Assembly: GCF_001642935.1 (NCBI RefSeq)
Contig: NZ_CP016761.1
Location: 1,736,001 to 1,800,000, forward strand
DNA length: 64,000 nucleotides
Direction of reading: 5' to 3'
From: Fictibacillus arsenicus
GTDB taxonomy: Bacteria; Bacillota; Bacilli; Bacillales; Fictibacillaceae
Positions 43,462 to 60,866 of the stretch are shown here, one piece after another (the first letter of the stretch is position 1; each line of letters starts with the position of its first letter). The notes under the pieces are model-generated. The model saw nothing but the letters and a program-made list of their open reading frames with translations, made no database searches and was not told the DNA's origin. The position numbers were made by a program, and so were the translations under genes.

Positions 43462-46224
43462 ATGAATTATAAAGACACTCTTTTGATGCCTAAAACGGAG
43501 TTCCCGATGCGTGGAAACCTTCCACAGCGTGAACCTGTTGTTCAGGAGAAATGGAATGAATTAAATATCTATGAAAAAGTTATGGAAAAAACGAAGGATC
43601 TGCCGCCTTTTATCCTTCATGACGGTCCTCCTTATGCAAATGGTGATATTCATATCGGCCACGCTGAGAATAAGATTCTAAAAGATATCATCGTTCGTTT
43701 TAAATCAATGACAGGTCACTATGCTCCATATGTTCCTGGCTGGGATACACATGGGCTGCCGATTGAAACGGCTTTGACAAAAAGCGGAAAAGTAAAAAGA
43801 AAAGAACTCACAGTTGCTGAGTTTCGTAAACTTTGTGAAGAATATGCATTAAAGCAAGTTGATCATCAGCGTGAACAATTCAAGCGTCTTGGTGTTCGCG
43901 GTGATTGGGAGAATCCTTATATCACTCTTGATAAAAGATATGAAGCTAGACAGATCGAAGTGTTTGGCGAAATGGCAAAAAGAGACCTTATCTACAAAGG
44001 ATTAAAGCCAGTTTACTGGTCGCCTTCCTCAGAATCTGCATTGGCTGAAGCAGAGATCGAGTATCAAGATAAGCGTTCTGCTTCCATCTATGTTGCATTT
44101 GATGTGAAAGATGGAAAGGGAGTTTTGGATGCAGACGAAAAACTCGTTATCTGGACAACAACTCCATGGACGATTCCTGCAAATCTTGGTATTTCAGTTC
44201 ACCCTGAACTAGACTATGTTTCTGTTCAAACTGAGAACGGTAAATATGTTGTAGCTGAAGCATTAGTAGAATCTCTTAAGAAAGAGTTTGAATGGGAACA
44301 AGCTGAAATTGTTAAACGATTTAAAGGAGCAGAAATCGAACATGCTGTTGCAAGTCATCCGCTTTATGGACGTGATTCACTCGTTATGCTTGGTGACCAC
44401 GTAACAACAGATGCAGGTACAGGATGTGTTCATACAGCTCCTGGACACGGGGAAGATGACTTCCTTGTAGGAAAGCGCTACGGATTAGACGTTTTGTGCC
44501 CAGTAGACGACCGCGGTGTAATGACAAAAGACGCTCCTGGTTTTGAAGGTCTGTTCTATGATGAAGCAAATAAGCCGATCACAGAACAGCTTCAGGAAAA
44601 AGGTGCATTATTAAAGCTTTCGTTTATCACTCACTCTTATCCTCATGACTGGAGAACGAAGAAACCTGTTATTTTCCGAGCCACAGCTCAATGGTTTGCT
44701 TCAATTAAAGGAATTCGTGATGATATGCTTTGTGCGATTGAAGAAGTGAACTGGGTTCCTACATGGGGTGAGACTCGACTTCACAACATGATCAAAGACC
44801 GTGAAGACTGGTGTATTTCCCGTCAGCGTGCATGGGGTGTGCCGATTCCGGTATTCTATGGTGAAGATGGCGAAGCGATCCTAACAGAAGAAACGATCGC
44901 TCACGTTGTAGAACTATTTAGAGAGCATGGTTCTAACGTATGGTTTGAAAGAGAAGCGAAGGATCTTCTTCCTGAAGGATTCACTTCTCCACACAGTCCA
45001 AACGGACGTTTTTCAAAAGAAACAGATATCATGGATGTTTGGTTTGATTCTGGAACATCACACTGGGGTGTGCTAGAAGAAAGAGAGAACTTAGTTCGTC
45101 CAGCAGATCTTTATCTTGAAGGATCTGACCAATACCGCGGCTGGTTTAACTCGTCACTTTCAACATCTGTTGCAATCACTGGCAAAGCTCCTTATAAAGC
45201 AGTGCTAAGCCATGGATTTGTTCTCGATGGGGAAGGACGCAAGATGAGTAAATCAATTGGTAATACATTGGATCCGATCAAGGTGATGAAGCAGCTTGGT
45301 GCTGATATCATCAGACTATGGGTCTCTTCTGTAGATTACCAGTCAGATGTACGTGTATCAGATGATATTTTAAAGCAGGTAGCTGAAGTTTACCGTAAAA
45401 TTAGAAATACACTTCGCTTCTTATTAGGAAACCTGCACGGTTTTGATCCAAAACAGCATGCAGTTTCATTTGAAGATATGCCTGACCTTGAAAAATATAT
45501 GATGGTTAAGCTGGATCAAGTCGTTTCAAAAGTTAAAAAAGCTTATGAAGAGTATCAGTTCATTACCGTTTATAATACGATCCACAACTTCTGTACGATC
45601 GAGTTAAGTTCTTTCTATCTCGATATGGCAAAAGACACGCTTTATATCCAAGCTGAAGATGATCATAAACGAAGAAGCATTCAGACTGTGTTATATGAAT
45701 CACTTATGGCTTTAACAAAACTGTCTGCACCTGTTTTATCTCACACAGCAGATGAAGTTTGGGAGTACATTCCTGGAGTTGAAGAAGTTAGTGTTCAATT
45801 GACTTCTATGCCTGAAGAGAAAAACTATAAAGGTACAGAGCAGCTTGAAAAAGACTGGGATCTGTTTATGGATGTTCGCGATGAAGTACTAAAAGCTCTT
45901 GAAGAAGCGAGAAGCCAGAAAACGATCGGTAAATCACTTACTGCATCCATTACTTTGTATCCAACTGAGTCGCTTAAGCCTTGGCTTGAGAACGTTGAAG
46001 ATTTAAATAAACTCTTTATCGTTTCAAAAGCGGAAGTTGGCGGTGTGAAATCAGAAGCACCAGAAAATGCGTCTTCCTTTGATCATGTTGCGGTATCAGT
46101 AACATCTGCTGAAGGTGAAACATGTGAACGCTGCTGGGTTGTTTCAGAAGAAGTTGGCAAAAATGACAATCACCCAACACTTTGTGCGAGCTGTGCAGAG
46201 ATCGTTGAAAAGAATTATGCATAA
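43462..46224 (+). CDS. ileS: Isoleucyl-tRNA synthetase
   Basis: 920 aa, class I synthetase with HIGH at residues 64-67 ([11 protein letters not shown]) and KMSKS ([10 protein letters not shown]). The editing domain (CP1) lies in the middle; a C-terminal zinc site (CERCWVV ... LCASCAEI) is present. It is the type-1 bacterial enzyme usually sensitive to mupirocin. SD TAAGGAGGAA. Expression is controlled by the T-box upstream. Confidence 0.98.
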   Translation: MNYKDTLLMPKTEFPMRGNLPQREPVVQEKWNELNIYEKVMEKTKDLPPFILHDGPPYANGDIHIGHAENKILKDIIVRFKSMTGHYAPYVPGWDTHGLPIETALTKSGKVKRKELTVAEFRKLCEEYALKQVDHQREQFKRLGVRGDWENPYITLDKRYEARQIEVFGEMAKRDLIYKGLKPVYWSPSSESALAEAEIEYQDKRSASIYVAFDVKDGKGVLDADEKLVIWTTTPWTIPANLGISVHPELDYVSVQTENGKYVVAEALVESLKKEFEWEQAEIVKRFKGAEIEHAVASHPLYGRDSLVMLGDHVTTDAGTGCVHTAPGHGEDDFLVGKRYGLDVLCPVDDRGVMTKDAPGFEGLFYDEANKPITEQLQEKGALLKLSFITHSYPHDWRTKKPVIFRATAQWFASIKGIRDDMLCAIEEVNWVPTWGETRLHNMIKDREDWCISRQRAWGVPIPVFYGEDGEAILTEETIAHVVELFREHGSNVWFEREAKDLLPEGFTSPHSPNGRFSKETDIMDVWFDSGTSHWGVLEERENLVRPADLYLEGSDQYRGWFNSSLSTSVAITGKAPYKAVLSHGFVLDGEGRKMSKSIGNTLDPIKVMKQLGADIIRLWVSSVDYQSDVRVSDDILKQVAEVYRKIRNTLRFLLGNLHGFDPKQHAVSFEDMPDLEKYMMVKLDQVVSKVKKAYEEYQFITVYNTIHNFCTIELSSFYLDMAKDTLYIQAEDDHKRRSIQTVLYESLMALTKLSAPVLSHTADEVWEYIPGVEEVSVQLTSMPEEKNYKGTEQLEKDWDLFMDVRDEVLKALEEARSQKTIGKSLTASITLYPTESLKPWLENVEDLNKLFIVSKAEVGGVKSEAPENASSFDHVAVSVTSAEGETCERCWVVSEEVGKNDNHPTLCASCAEIVEKNYA

Positions 46225-46232
46225 TCGCTAAA

Positions 46233-46265
46233 GGAATCCCGCTGTTTTGGCGGGATTCTTTTTTA
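46233..46265 (+). terminator. Terminator of ileS
   Basis: Stem GAATCCCGC / GCGGGATTC with TTTTTT, 9 bp after the stop. Confidence 0.88.
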
Positions 46266-46294
46266 TATACGAAAGAAGATAATTGTCGAGGAAT

Positions 46295-46399
46295 GCAGAC
46301 TCGTGGATAAACCCCGAAAATTTTTGGATTAACAGCCAAATCTCATGGATATAAGCTCAAAACTTTTGGATTCAGCTTGAAAACTTTTGGATTCACGTC
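46295..46399 (+). repeat. Five tandem copies of a 21 bp repeat
   Basis: Five consecutive 21 bp units with core (A)AACTTTTGGATT...: TGGAT recurs at exactly 21 bp intervals. Units 4 and 5 are nearly identical; units 1-3 are more diverged. It lies between ileS and lspA, with no gene in the 271 bp gap. Confidence 0.85.
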
Positions 46400-46495
46400 T
46401 CTAAACAGGTGTTGATTGGGTAAATTAAATTGTAGAACATCCGATGGCTGTGCTACAATTCATAAAGACATATTTAATATATCGGAGGAGTTCTA

Positions 46496-46960
46496 TTGTT
46501 TTATTATCTATTGGCCTTGTTAATGTTCGCGGCTGATCAAGCGACAAAATGGATGATTGTTAAAAAAATGGACCTCGGCCAGTCTATACCTGTCATTGAT
46601 CAAGTGTTATACATAACCTCACACCGAAACAGAGGGGCTGCATTCGGTATTCTGCAAGATCAGCGCTACTTTTTTATTATCATAACAATTATTGTAGTTG
46701 GTGCTGTCATCTATTATTTACAGAAGCATGCCACTGACAGATTGCTTAAAACGGCACTGGCACTCGTTCTTGGAGGCGCATTAGGAAACTTTATCGATCG
46801 TCTTCTTCGCGGAGAAGTAGTTGATTTTGTTGATGTATATATCGGAAGCTATGATTTCCCTATCTTTAATGTCGCAGACAGTGCCCTAGTAATCGGTGTA
46901 GGTTTGATTTTTATCCAAAGTTTTATGGAAAGCAAACAGAAGGAGACAGAAAATGAGTAA
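46496..46960 (+). CDS. lspA: Lipoprotein signal peptidase (signal peptidase II)
   Basis: 154 aa from a TTG start (SD TCGGAGGAG). Four membrane segments. The catalytic aspartates lie in [19 protein letters not shown] and [11 protein letters not shown]. It cleaves lipoprotein signal peptides at the membrane. It overlaps ylyB by 8 bp. Confidence 0.95.
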   Translation: MFYYLLALLMFAADQATKWMIVKKMDLGQSIPVIDQVLYITSHRNRGAAFGILQDQRYFFIIITIIVVGAVIYYLQKHATDRLLKTALALVLGGALGNFIDRLLRGEVVDFVDVYIGSYDFPIFNVADSALVIGVGLIFIQSFMESKQKETENE

Positions 46961-47867
46961 ATTTGAATATACGGTAACCCCTGAACAAGAAGGGAACCGT
47001 ATTGATAAAGTTTTGTCTGATGTCCAAAATGAATGGTCACGGTCACAGATTCAAAACTGGATTAAAGATAAAATTGTATTACTGAACGAAAAACCTGTTA
47101 AGTCAAATTATAAATGTGTATCAGGTGATACCGTTGAAATCGAAATACCTGAACCTCAGGAACTGGATGTTGTTCCAGAAGAAATGGATCTTGATATTGT
47201 TTATGAAGACTCGGATGTCCTTGTTGTGAATAAACCAAGAGGGATGGTAGTGCACCCTGCGCCAGGACACTATAACGGTACACTTGTTAATGGTCTGATG
47301 GCACATTGCAAAGATTTATCTGGAATTAATGGTGTTCTGCGACCTGGTATTGTACATCGTATCGATAAGGATACATCGGGATTATTAATGGTAGCAAAAA
47401 ATGATATGGCACACGAATCACTCGTAAGCCAGCTCAAGGACAAAACAACAACTAGAATTTACAAAGCGATCGTTCACGGCGTTATGCCTCATGATCAAGG
47501 AACGATTGATGCTCCGATCGGCCGGGATAAAAGCGATCGTCAAAAAATGACCGTTACAGATGATAATAGCCGTAATGCTGTTACTCATTTTAATGTAATA
47601 AAACGATTTACTAACTATACATTTGTTGAATGCCAGCTTGAGACTGGAAGAACCCATCAGATTCGTGTTCATATGAAATATATTGGCTTCCCGTTGGCTG
47701 GAGATCCAAAATACGGTCCATCTAAAACACTTCCAATTGAAGGACAGGCACTTCATGCTCAAACTCTGGGCTTCAATCACCCAAGAACAGGTGAGTACAT
47801 GGAATTTGAAAGAGAGATTCCTTCTGAAATGAGCGAGCTATTGGATTTGTTAGAGAAAAGAAGTTGA
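46953..47867 (+). CDS. ylyB: RluD-family pseudouridine synthase YlyB
   Basis: 304 aa. An N-terminal S4 domain ([30 protein letters not shown]) is followed by the RluA-type catalytic domain with [12 protein letters not shown], whose Asp is catalytic, and [14 protein letters not shown]. It modifies uridines in 23S rRNA. The stop codon overlaps the -35 of the pyr promoter. Confidence 0.93.
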   Translation: MSKFEYTVTPEQEGNRIDKVLSDVQNEWSRSQIQNWIKDKIVLLNEKPVKSNYKCVSGDTVEIEIPEPQELDVVPEEMDLDIVYEDSDVLVVNKPRGMVVHPAPGHYNGTLVNGLMAHCKDLSGINGVLRPGIVHRIDKDTSGLLMVAKNDMAHESLVSQLKDKTTTRIYKAIVHGVMPHDQGTIDAPIGRDKSDRQKMTVTDDNSRNAVTHFNVIKRFTNYTFVECQLETGRTHQIRVHMKYIGFPLAGDPKYGPSKTLPIEGQALHAQTLGFNHPRTGEYMEFEREIPSEMSELLDLLEKRS

Positions 47868-47892
47868 CAAAGGGAACACAGTTTGTCATAAT
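47864..47892 (+). promoter_or_regulatory. Promoter of the pyr operon
   Basis: TTGACA at 47864-47869 (overlapping the ylyB stop), 17 bp spacer, CATAAT at 47887-47892. Confidence 0.85.
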
Positions 47893-47904
47893 CAATGTAA
47901 CTTA

Positions 47905-48603
<699 letters not shown>

Positions 48604-48728
48604 TTGTCCCTTTAAATTCAGTCCAGAGAGGCTGGCAAGGGAGGTAATAAATCGCGTGCAGCACAGAAAGACCTGTGTGCGCGTGTGCCTCCACGGCCTC
48701 TTTTGCTAAAGCAAGAGAGGTTTTTTAA
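48604..48728 (+). promoter_or_regulatory. PyrR-dependent attenuator 2 (pyrR-pyrP)
   Basis: Binding loop TTTAAATTCAGTCCAGAGAG GCT at 48610-48633 closely matches the B. subtilis consensus. The terminator stem CCTCTTTTGC / GCAAGAGAGG with TTTTTT lies at 48697-48726. Confidence 0.88.
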
Positions 48729-48765
48729 TGGAAAGAATGCTTTTTTAAAATGGGAGGTAATTAAT

Positions 48766-50085
48766 ATGGATAACAATACAAAAGCAATTTTAGATGTACA
48801 TGAAAAACCATCACCGGTTCAATGGCTTACATTAAGCCTGCAGCACTTATTCGCTATGTTTGGTGCAACAGTGCTTGTACCGTTCTTAGTTGGACTTCAT
48901 CCTGGAGTCGCGCTAGTTTCAAGCGGACTTGCAACGCTTGCGTATCTTTTAGTAACAAGAGGTCAGATTCCCGCTTACCTCGGATCGAGCTTCGCTTTTA
49001 TAACGCCGATTTTAACTGTAAAAGCTTTTGGCGGTCCTGAAGCAGCAATGCTCGGAAGCTTTCTTGCAGGTCTTGTATACGGAGTAGTCGCACTGCTCAT
49101 TAAAGGCTTCGGTTTTAAATGGCTGATGCGCATTCTGCCTCCAGTAGTAGTCGGACCAGTAATTATCGTAATCGGACTTGGACTTGCAAACGTTGCTGTA
49201 GGAATGGCAATGAACCTGCCTGGAACTGAAGAATACAGCTTAACACATTTTACAGTCGCACTATTTACACTGGCAGTGACAATCATTTGCTCCATCTTTT
49301 TTAGAGGAATCTTAGGAATTATTCCAATCTTAATAGGGATCATCGCTGGATATACATTTGCCTACTTTAGAGGATTGGTTGACTTTACCAAAGTAGCTGA
49401 AGCGAATTGGATTCAAGCTCCTGATTTCATCGTACCGTTCGTAACGTACACTCCTGACTTTTCTTGGAGTATCGCGATGATTATGATGCCTGTCGCAGCA
49501 GTAACGATTGCTGAACACATCGGACATCAGCTTGTATTATCTAAAGTGGTTGGACGCAATTTTATTGAAAAGCCAGGGCTTCATCGTTCCATTTTAGGAG
49601 ACGGACTTGGAGTCATGATCGGCTCCATGATCGGTGGACCGCCAGTAACGACTTATGGTGAGAACATTGGAGTATTAGCAATCACTCGAGTCTACTCGGT
49701 ATTCGTAATAGGAGGCGCTGCAGTGACAGCCATCCTGTTCGGATTCTCCGGAAAAGTAACAGCCTTAATCAGCACGATTCCAACTGCTGTAATGGGAGGA
49801 GTATCAATCCTGCTGTTTGGTATCATCGCTTCATCTGGATTAAGAATGCTTGTAGATAACAACATCGACTTTGGAAATAAAAGAAACCTGATAATCTCAT
49901 CTGTAATTCTTGTAACAGGAATTGGAGGAGCGGCACTTAAGATTAATGCAAACTTTGAGATTGCTGGAATGGCACTCGCTACATTAATCGGTATCTTTTT
50001 GAACCTGGTACTGCCAGGCAAAGAAGATGATAATGACTTAATGAATAAGATGTTTAAAACGAACGGTAACGATACAGCTGCATAA
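48766..50085 (+). CDS. pyrP: Uracil permease PyrP (NCS2 family)
   Basis: 439 aa from the ATG at 48766 with SD TGGGAGGTAA (MDNNTKAILDVHEKP); longer in-frame starts cross the attenuator terminator. About 12-14 membrane segments. NCS2 landmarks are QHLFAMFGATVLVPFLVG, IGGPPVTTYGENIGVLAITRV and the glutamate in TIAEHIGHQL. It takes up uracil with protons for salvage. A third attenuator follows. Confidence 0.94.
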   Translation: MDNNTKAILDVHEKPSPVQWLTLSLQHLFAMFGATVLVPFLVGLHPGVALVSSGLATLAYLLVTRGQIPAYLGSSFAFITPILTVKAFGGPEAAMLGSFLAGLVYGVVALLIKGFGFKWLMRILPPVVVGPVIIVIGLGLANVAVGMAMNLPGTEEYSLTHFTVALFTLAVTIICSIFFRGILGIIPILIGIIAGYTFAYFRGLVDFTKVAEANWIQAPDFIVPFVTYTPDFSWSIAMIMMPVAAVTIAEHIGHQLVLSKVVGRNFIEKPGLHRSILGDGLGVMIGSMIGGPPVTTYGENIGVLAITRVYSVFVIGGAAVTAILFGFSGKVTALISTIPTAVMGGVSILLFGIIASSGLRMLVDNNIDFGNKRNLIISSVILVTGIGGAALKINANFEIAGMALATLIGIFLNLVLPGKEDDNDLMNKMFKTNGNDTAA

Positions 50086-52396
<2,311 letters not shown>

Positions 52397-52400
<4 letters not shown>

Positions 52401-53494
52401 AACGTTACTTAATCTTAGAAGATGGCACAATTTTTAATGGTTTAGCTTTTGGATCAAATCGTGAAGCAAACGGAGAGGTTGTTTTTACAACGAGTATGAC
52501 AGGCTATCAGGAAGTTCTTACAGACCCTTCATACTGCGACCAAATTATAACTTTCACGTATCCGCTAGTAGGCAATTATGGCATCAATCGTTCGGATTAT
52601 GAATCCATACGGCCGGCAGCAAGCGGAATCATTGTAAATGAACATGCGGAGTTCCCTAACCATCATGAAGGAATTCAGTCCTTAAGCAGCTGGCTCACGG
52701 CTAAAGATATTCCAGGACTTTATGGAATTGATACTAGAAAATTAACAAGAAAAATCAGGCAGCACGGGACATTAAAGGGAAGATTGTCCAATACGATTGA
52801 AAATGCTCAAGAAATCATCGATGAGATGAACGCATCACCTTTATCAACAGATCAAGTATCAAAAGTTTCGACTAAATCACCTTATCACCTTCCAAACAGC
52901 GGAAATAGAGTGGTTGTTGTAGATTTTGGAGTAAAAACAGGTATGCTGAGAGAATTATCAAGAAGATTATGCGATGTAATCGTAGTCCCTTATAATACAC
53001 CGGCTGCTGATATTATCCGCCTTCAGCCAGATGGTGTTCTCTTGAGCAACGGACCTGGTGATCCAAAAGATGTCCCTGCAGGCATAACGATGATACAGGA
53101 GCTTTTAAACTATAACATTCCGATTTTAGGAATCTGTTTAGGGCATCAGCTTCTTGCGCTAGCTTGCGGCGGTGATACTGAAAAGCTGAAATTTGGACAT
53201 CGGGGATCGAATCATCCTGTAAGAGATCTTGAGACAGGTAAGATTGCGCTGACTTCACAAAATCACGGCTACGCCGTTACTGAAAATTCATTAATGAACA
53301 CTTCTTTAGAACTTACACATCAGGCTGTAAACGATGGAACTGTTGAAGGATTAAAACATAAAGAGAAACCAGCATTTTCAATCCAATATCACCCTGAAGC
53401 ATCACCTGGACCACAAGATTCTAATCCGATATTTGATGACTTCATGAATATGATTAAAACAACGAAGAAAGAAGGTTTGATGCAGAATGCCTAA
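52397..53494 (+). CDS. carA: Carbamoyl-phosphate synthase, pyrimidine-specific, glutamine (small) subunit
   Basis: 365 aa (pyrAA). Class I glutamine amidotransferase with catalytic Cys in [11 protein letters not shown] and the HxE pair in [11 protein letters not shown]; the N-terminal CPSase domain begins [16 protein letters not shown]. It releases ammonia from glutamine for the large subunit. It overlaps carB by 8 bp. Confidence 0.97.
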
Positions 53495-56400
53495 ACGACA
53501 TGACATACGAAAGATTTTAGTAATTGGATCAGGACCGATTGTAATTGGACAAGCAGCAGAATTTGATTATGCAGGAACACAGGCTTGCCAAGCATTAAAG
53601 GAAGAAGGATACGAGGTTGTACTTGTAAACTCAAATCCTGCAACAATAATGACAGATCCGAACATGGCAGATAAAGTATACATCGAACCTTTAACACTTG
53701 AGTTTGTATCAAGAATCATCCGTCAGGAACGCCCAGATGGTCTTCTTGCAACACTTGGTGGACAAACTGGCCTTAACCTGGCCGTCGAACTCTTCAATTC
53801 CGGTATTTTAGAGGAATACAACGTGGAATTTTTAGGCACTAAGCTGCCTTCTATTCAACAAGCAGAAGACCGAGATCTGTTTAGAGAATTGATGAGAGAG
53901 CTGAATGAACCGGTTCCTGAGAGCGCGATTGTCCACAACATGGATGAGGCAAGAGAGTTTGTTGAAGAACACGGTTACCCAGTGATTATTCGACCTGCTT
54001 TCACATTAGGTGGAACTGGCGGCGGTATCGTTACCGATAAAGAAGAGTTTTTAGAAATCACACCGGCAGGTCTGCATGCAAGCCCAGTTGGACAAGTTTT
54101 GATTGAAAAGAGTATCGCAGGATTTAAAGAAATTGAATATGAAGTGATGAGAGATAAGAACGACACTGCAATCGTTGTATGCAACATGGAAAACATTGAT
54201 CCAGTGGGTATCCATACAGGAGATTCAATCGTTGTTGCACCGAGTCAAACTTTAACAGACAGAGACTATCAGCTGCTGCGCAACGCTTCATTAAAAATAA
54301 TCAGAGCATTGAAAATCGAAGGCGGCTGCAACGTTCAGCTGGCACTTGATCCAGATAGCTCACAATATTATGTAATCGAAGTAAATCCGCGTGTAAGCCG
54401 TTCATCAGCTTTAGCATCGAAAGCGACAGGTTATCCAATCGCAAAGCTTGCAGCTAAAATCGCGGTCGGCTATACATTAGATGAAATCAAAAACCCAGTA
54501 ACAGGCACCACATACGCTTGTTTTGAACCAGCACTTGATTACATCGTAACTAAGATTCCAAGATGGCCATTTGATAAGTTTGAAGGTGCAAATCGAAAGC
54601 TTGGAACTCAAATGAAGGCGACAGGAGAGGTTATGGCAATCGGCCGCAACTTTGAAGAATCACTTTTAAAAGCGGTTCGTTCGCTTGAAATTTCAGCTTT
54701 CCACCTGGAAGTGAAAGAAAATCACCTTACAGAGTCAGAAGTAGAAGAAAAAATCCTGAGAGCAGATGATGAAAGATTATTCTATATCGCAGAGGCATTC
54801 AGAATGGGGATCACAGTTGAACAGATTCACGAATGGACAAAGATTGATCTGTTCTTCCTTGAAAAACTGCACGGTATTATTTTGCTGGAAGATAGAGTGA
54901 AGGAACGTAAGCATGATGCTGGGATCTTGCAAAAAGCAAAGGAAAAAGGATTCAGCGATAAATGGATTGCAGAAGCTTGGGGAATGGATGAATACGAGCT
55001 GTATAAATTCAGACAAAACGAAAACATCATGCCAGTTTTTAAAATGGTAGATACTTGTGCAGCAGAATTCGAATCAGCTACACCATATTATTATGGAACA
55101 TATGGTGATGAAGATGAGTCTGTCATCACAGATAAAAAGAGCGTTGTTGTATTAGGTTCAGGGCCAATAAGAATCGGTCAAGGAATTGAATTCGACTATG
55201 CAACAGTTCATACAGTATGGGCGATTCAGGAAGCGGGTTATGAAGCCATTATCATAAACAATAACCCTGAAACAGTTTCTACAGATTTTAGTATGTCAGA
55301 CAAGCTTTATTTCGAGCCATTGACTGTAGAAGATGTTATGCACGTGATTCAGCATGAAAAGCCAGAAGGAGTTATTGTGCAGTTTGGAGGACAAACGGCG
55401 ATCAACCTTTCTGAAGAGCTTGAGAGAAGAGGAATCAAAATTCTTGGAACTTCGCTCGACAGTATGGATTTGGCAGAAGACAGAGAACGTTTCGAAAAAG
55501 TGATGCAGAAGCTTAGCATACCTCAGCCTGCTGGTAAAACTGCTTTTTCAGTAACAGATGCGGTAGCTATAGCGTCATCAATCGGATATCCGGTGCTCGT
55601 TCGTCCTTCATATGTACTTGGCGGACGCGCGATGGAGATTGTTTATCAGGCAAGCGAACTCCTGCAATATATGGAGAATGCAGCCCGGGTTAATCCGGAT
55701 CATCCCGTATTAGTAGACAGATACCTTGAAGGAAAAGAGATAGAAGTTGACGCGATTTCTGACGGAACGGACGTCTTTATCCCAGGAATGATGGAGCATA
55801 TCGAACGCGCAGGTGTTCACTCAGGTGACTCGATCGCGGTCTATCCTCCACAAACACTTCCTGAAGAGATTAAACAAAAAATAATCAAAAGAACGATTTC
55901 TATTGCAAAAGGCTTAAATATAGTCGGTCTCTTGAACATCCAATTTGTGTGGCATAAAGATGAAGTTTACGTACTTGAAGTGAACCCGCGGTCCAGCCGA
56001 ACAGTTCCATTCTTAAGTAAGATTACAGGTGTGCCGATGGCGAATGTAGCAACAAAAGTGATCTTAGGTGAAAGCCTGAAGAAACAAGGATATGAAACGG
56101 GCTACCAAAAGGAAGCAGATGAAGTTTCCGTAAAAGTTCCAGTGTTCTCATTCGCAAAACTGCGCCGGGTCGATACGTATTTAGGACCTGAAATGAAATC
56201 AACAGGTGAAGTAATGGGAAGGGATAAGAATCTTCAAAAAGCGCTTTATAAAGGTCTTATCGCTTCTGGAATGAAGATTCCGGCATACGGAACTGTGCTC
56301 TTTACAGTGGCAGATAAAGATAAAGCTGAAGCACTTGAAATGGTAAAAAGATTTTACGAGATCGGCTACACTATTATGGCAACAGAAGGAACAGCAAGCA

Positions 56401-56689
56401 TTATCGAAAAAGAAGGGATTCCAGTAGATGTAGTCGGCAAAATCGGTTCTGAAGGAAGAAACCTGCTTGATGTTATTCGAAAAGGTGAAGCACAGTTTGT
56501 TGTAAACACACTGACAAAAGGAAAGATCCCGGCAAGAGACGGTTTCCGAATCCGAAGAGAGTGTGCTGAAAACGGTGTAGTTTGTCTGACAAACCTGGAT
56601 ACTTCTGTAGCTTTGTTAGAAGTTCTTGAATCCATCTCATTCTCAGCTCATGCTCTTTCATCCTTCACAAAAAATAAAAAGGTGCTCGT

Positions 56690-56693
<4 letters not shown>
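53487..56693 (+). CDS. carB: Carbamoyl-phosphate synthase, pyrimidine-specific, large subunit
   Basis: 1068 aa (pyrAB). Two ATP-grasp halves, starting [24 protein letters not shown] (about residue 9) and [20 protein letters not shown] (about residue 553), and a C-terminal MGS-like allosteric domain (about 930 onward). It makes carbamoyl phosphate from bicarbonate, ammonia and 2 ATP. It overlaps pyrK by 4 bp. Confidence 0.98.
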
Positions 56694-59102
<2,409 letters not shown>

Positions 59103-59730
59103 TATCAAAGCAGTTACACTTTCACCAGAGGAACCATACACATGGTCTTCAGGAATGAAATCTCCAATCTATTGTGATAACCGGTTGATTCTGGCTTATC
59201 CTGAACTGCGTAAACAAGTTGCTGAAGAATTAGTCTCAATGATTAAGAATCATTATCCTGAGGCCGATTTGATCGCTGGTACAGCTACTGCTGGCATCCC
59301 GCATGCTGCTTTCGTTGCAGACCAAATGAATTTACCGATGTGCTATGTAAGATCGAGTGCTAAAGCGCATGGTAAAGGAAAACAAATTGAAGGTCTAACC
59401 GAAAAAACGAAAAAAGCAGTTGTTGTTGAAGACTTAATTTCTACAGGTAAAAGCTCGATTCAAGCTTGTCAGGCACTTCAAGAAGCTGGAGTTGAAGTAT
59501 TAGGTGTTGCAGCAATATTCAGCTATGGACTTGAAAAAGGGATAGAAGCTTTCGAAAAGGAAGGTGTTTCCTTCCAAACAGTCACGAATTTTAGTACATT
59601 AATAAAGGAAGCACAAGAAAGCGGTACGATTAGTGGACAAGGGCTTTCTTTATTAAAAGAATGGCAACTAGACCCTGAAAATTGGGGAGCTGCCTCTTTT
59701 TCCAAATAGTTTTCTAAGGAGAATACGATT

Positions 59731-60399
59731 TTGAGAAAAATGAACGGTGAAGAATTCGATGAGCTAGTATCTTTTTTTGACAGCATGGCACGGACATCTT
59801 GGCTAAAAAGAGTTCATGATACGTTGAAAGAAACGACAGGATCTTGGAAAGATAAGGACATTTTAGATGTTGGATGCGGAACTGGCAGGTTATTGCTCCG
59901 CGGAGCAGAAGAAGCAAACAAACTAGTAGGGGTTGATCTTTCATCAGAAATGGTGAAAGCGAGTATTCAGCAATTTTTCTATCATGAACTAAGCGGGAAG
60001 AGCCAGTTTTTGGTAGCTGATGCAGAAAACCTGCCTTTTGAAGATGAATCTTTTCATCTATCATTATCAACTTGCGTGATGTTTTTATTGCCAGATCCAT
60101 CGAAGGGTATAAACGAGATAAATCGTGTACTGAAAAAAGATGGCCTGATCGCCATGCTTAATCCGAGCGAAAAGATGAGTCAAGAAACTGCTGCTCAGTA
60201 CGCAAAAGAAAATGATATTTCTGGTTTTGAAAGAACGGCGTTATTGAAATGGTCGAATGTCAGTACAAGAAGACACCGTTATACGGCAGATGAAATGACG
60301 GCATTGCTCGAAGAACTTCATTTTTCAGAGGTAACACACAAAGAAGTACTCGGTGGACTTGCCATTATCAGCATGGCAAAAAAAGAGCAGGACAGCTAA
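59731..60399 (+). CDS. Class I SAM-dependent methyltransferase
   Basis: 222 aa from a TTG start with SD TAAGGAGAA. SAM motif I is DILDVGCGTGRLLLRGAEE (about residues 46-64), with GVDLSSEMVKAS as motif II and LPFEDESFHLSLSTCVMFLL as the post-motifs. The substrate is unknown; UbiE/small-molecule methyltransferases look like this. Its placement at the end of the pyr operon gives no clear hint. The stop codon lies in the apical part of its terminator hairpin. Confidence 0.85.
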   Translation: MRKMNGEEFDELVSFFDSMARTSWLKRVHDTLKETTGSWKDKDILDVGCGTGRLLLRGAEEANKLVGVDLSSEMVKASIQQFFYHELSGKSQFLVADAENLPFEDESFHLSLSTCVMFLLPDPSKGINEINRVLKKDGLIAMLNPSEKMSQETAAQYAKENDISGFERTALLKWSNVSTRRHRYTADEMTALLEELHFSEVTHKEVLGGLAIISMAKKEQDS

Positions 60400-60421
60400 T
60401 CAATAGCTGTCCTGCTTTTTT
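60384..60421 (+). terminator. Terminator of pyr operon and methyltransferase
   Basis: Stem AGCAGGACAGCTA / TAGCTGTCCTGCT, loop ATCAA, then T run; overlaps the end of the coding region. Confidence 0.9.
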
Positions 60422-60425
60422 GGAT

Positions 60426-60695
60426 GGTTTTGAAAACATTACAGACTTGAAGGGGTTGATTTCCGCTCCAGGCGCTCCCTTTCCGCGGGGCGGGCGGTGA
60501 GCCTCCTGGCGCTTTGCGCCTTTAGGAGTCTCACCTGTCCCACTCGTCCCGCAGGACAAGGAAGGCTTCGACAGCGTTACATCGCACGAAGAAAATGTGT
60601 TTTTTCATTTTCGAGGAGTCTCGCACCCTGCGCTCCAATCAACTTATCAATGAAGTTTTTGAAAACCAAAAATAGCAATCAATTTAAACAAAGCC
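60426..60695 (-). repeat. Interspersed MITE-like repeat, copy R9 (long form)
   Basis: A reverse copy. GTTGATTTCCGCTCCAGG, CGCGGGGCGGGCGGTGAGCC, hairpin apex GGCGCTTTGCGCC, extra module GCGTTACATCGCACGAAGAA, and GAGGAGTCTCGCACC. The far end (CAAAGCC) is slightly diverged. Confidence 0.85.
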
Positions 60696-60697
60696 TT

Positions 60698-60830
60698 AAG
60701 AAAAAAAGTGGATAATTTCCGGTCGAGAATGATCGTTTTCAGCCCGGTGTGCGGTGATCCCGCAGGAGTGTTTACCTTACTCTCCATCAATCTACAATGA
60801 AGGGTATTTAAAAACAATCTGAAAAAAACA
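60698..60830 (-). repeat. Degenerate fragment of the repeat family, copy R10
   Basis: A reverse, decayed copy: GTGGATAATTTCCGGTCGAG, CAGCCCGGTGTGCGGTG and CGCAGGAGTG are recognisable, the middle hairpin is deleted. It directly follows R9. Confidence 0.6.
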
Positions 60831-60866
60831 CCTACAATAATAGAAAAAAGGAATATCTTTACTTTT

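Noticed and set aside
46295-46399. Small CRISPR array or coding repeat
   Set aside because: Units are head-to-tail without spacers, and the frames across them have stops or no start signal.
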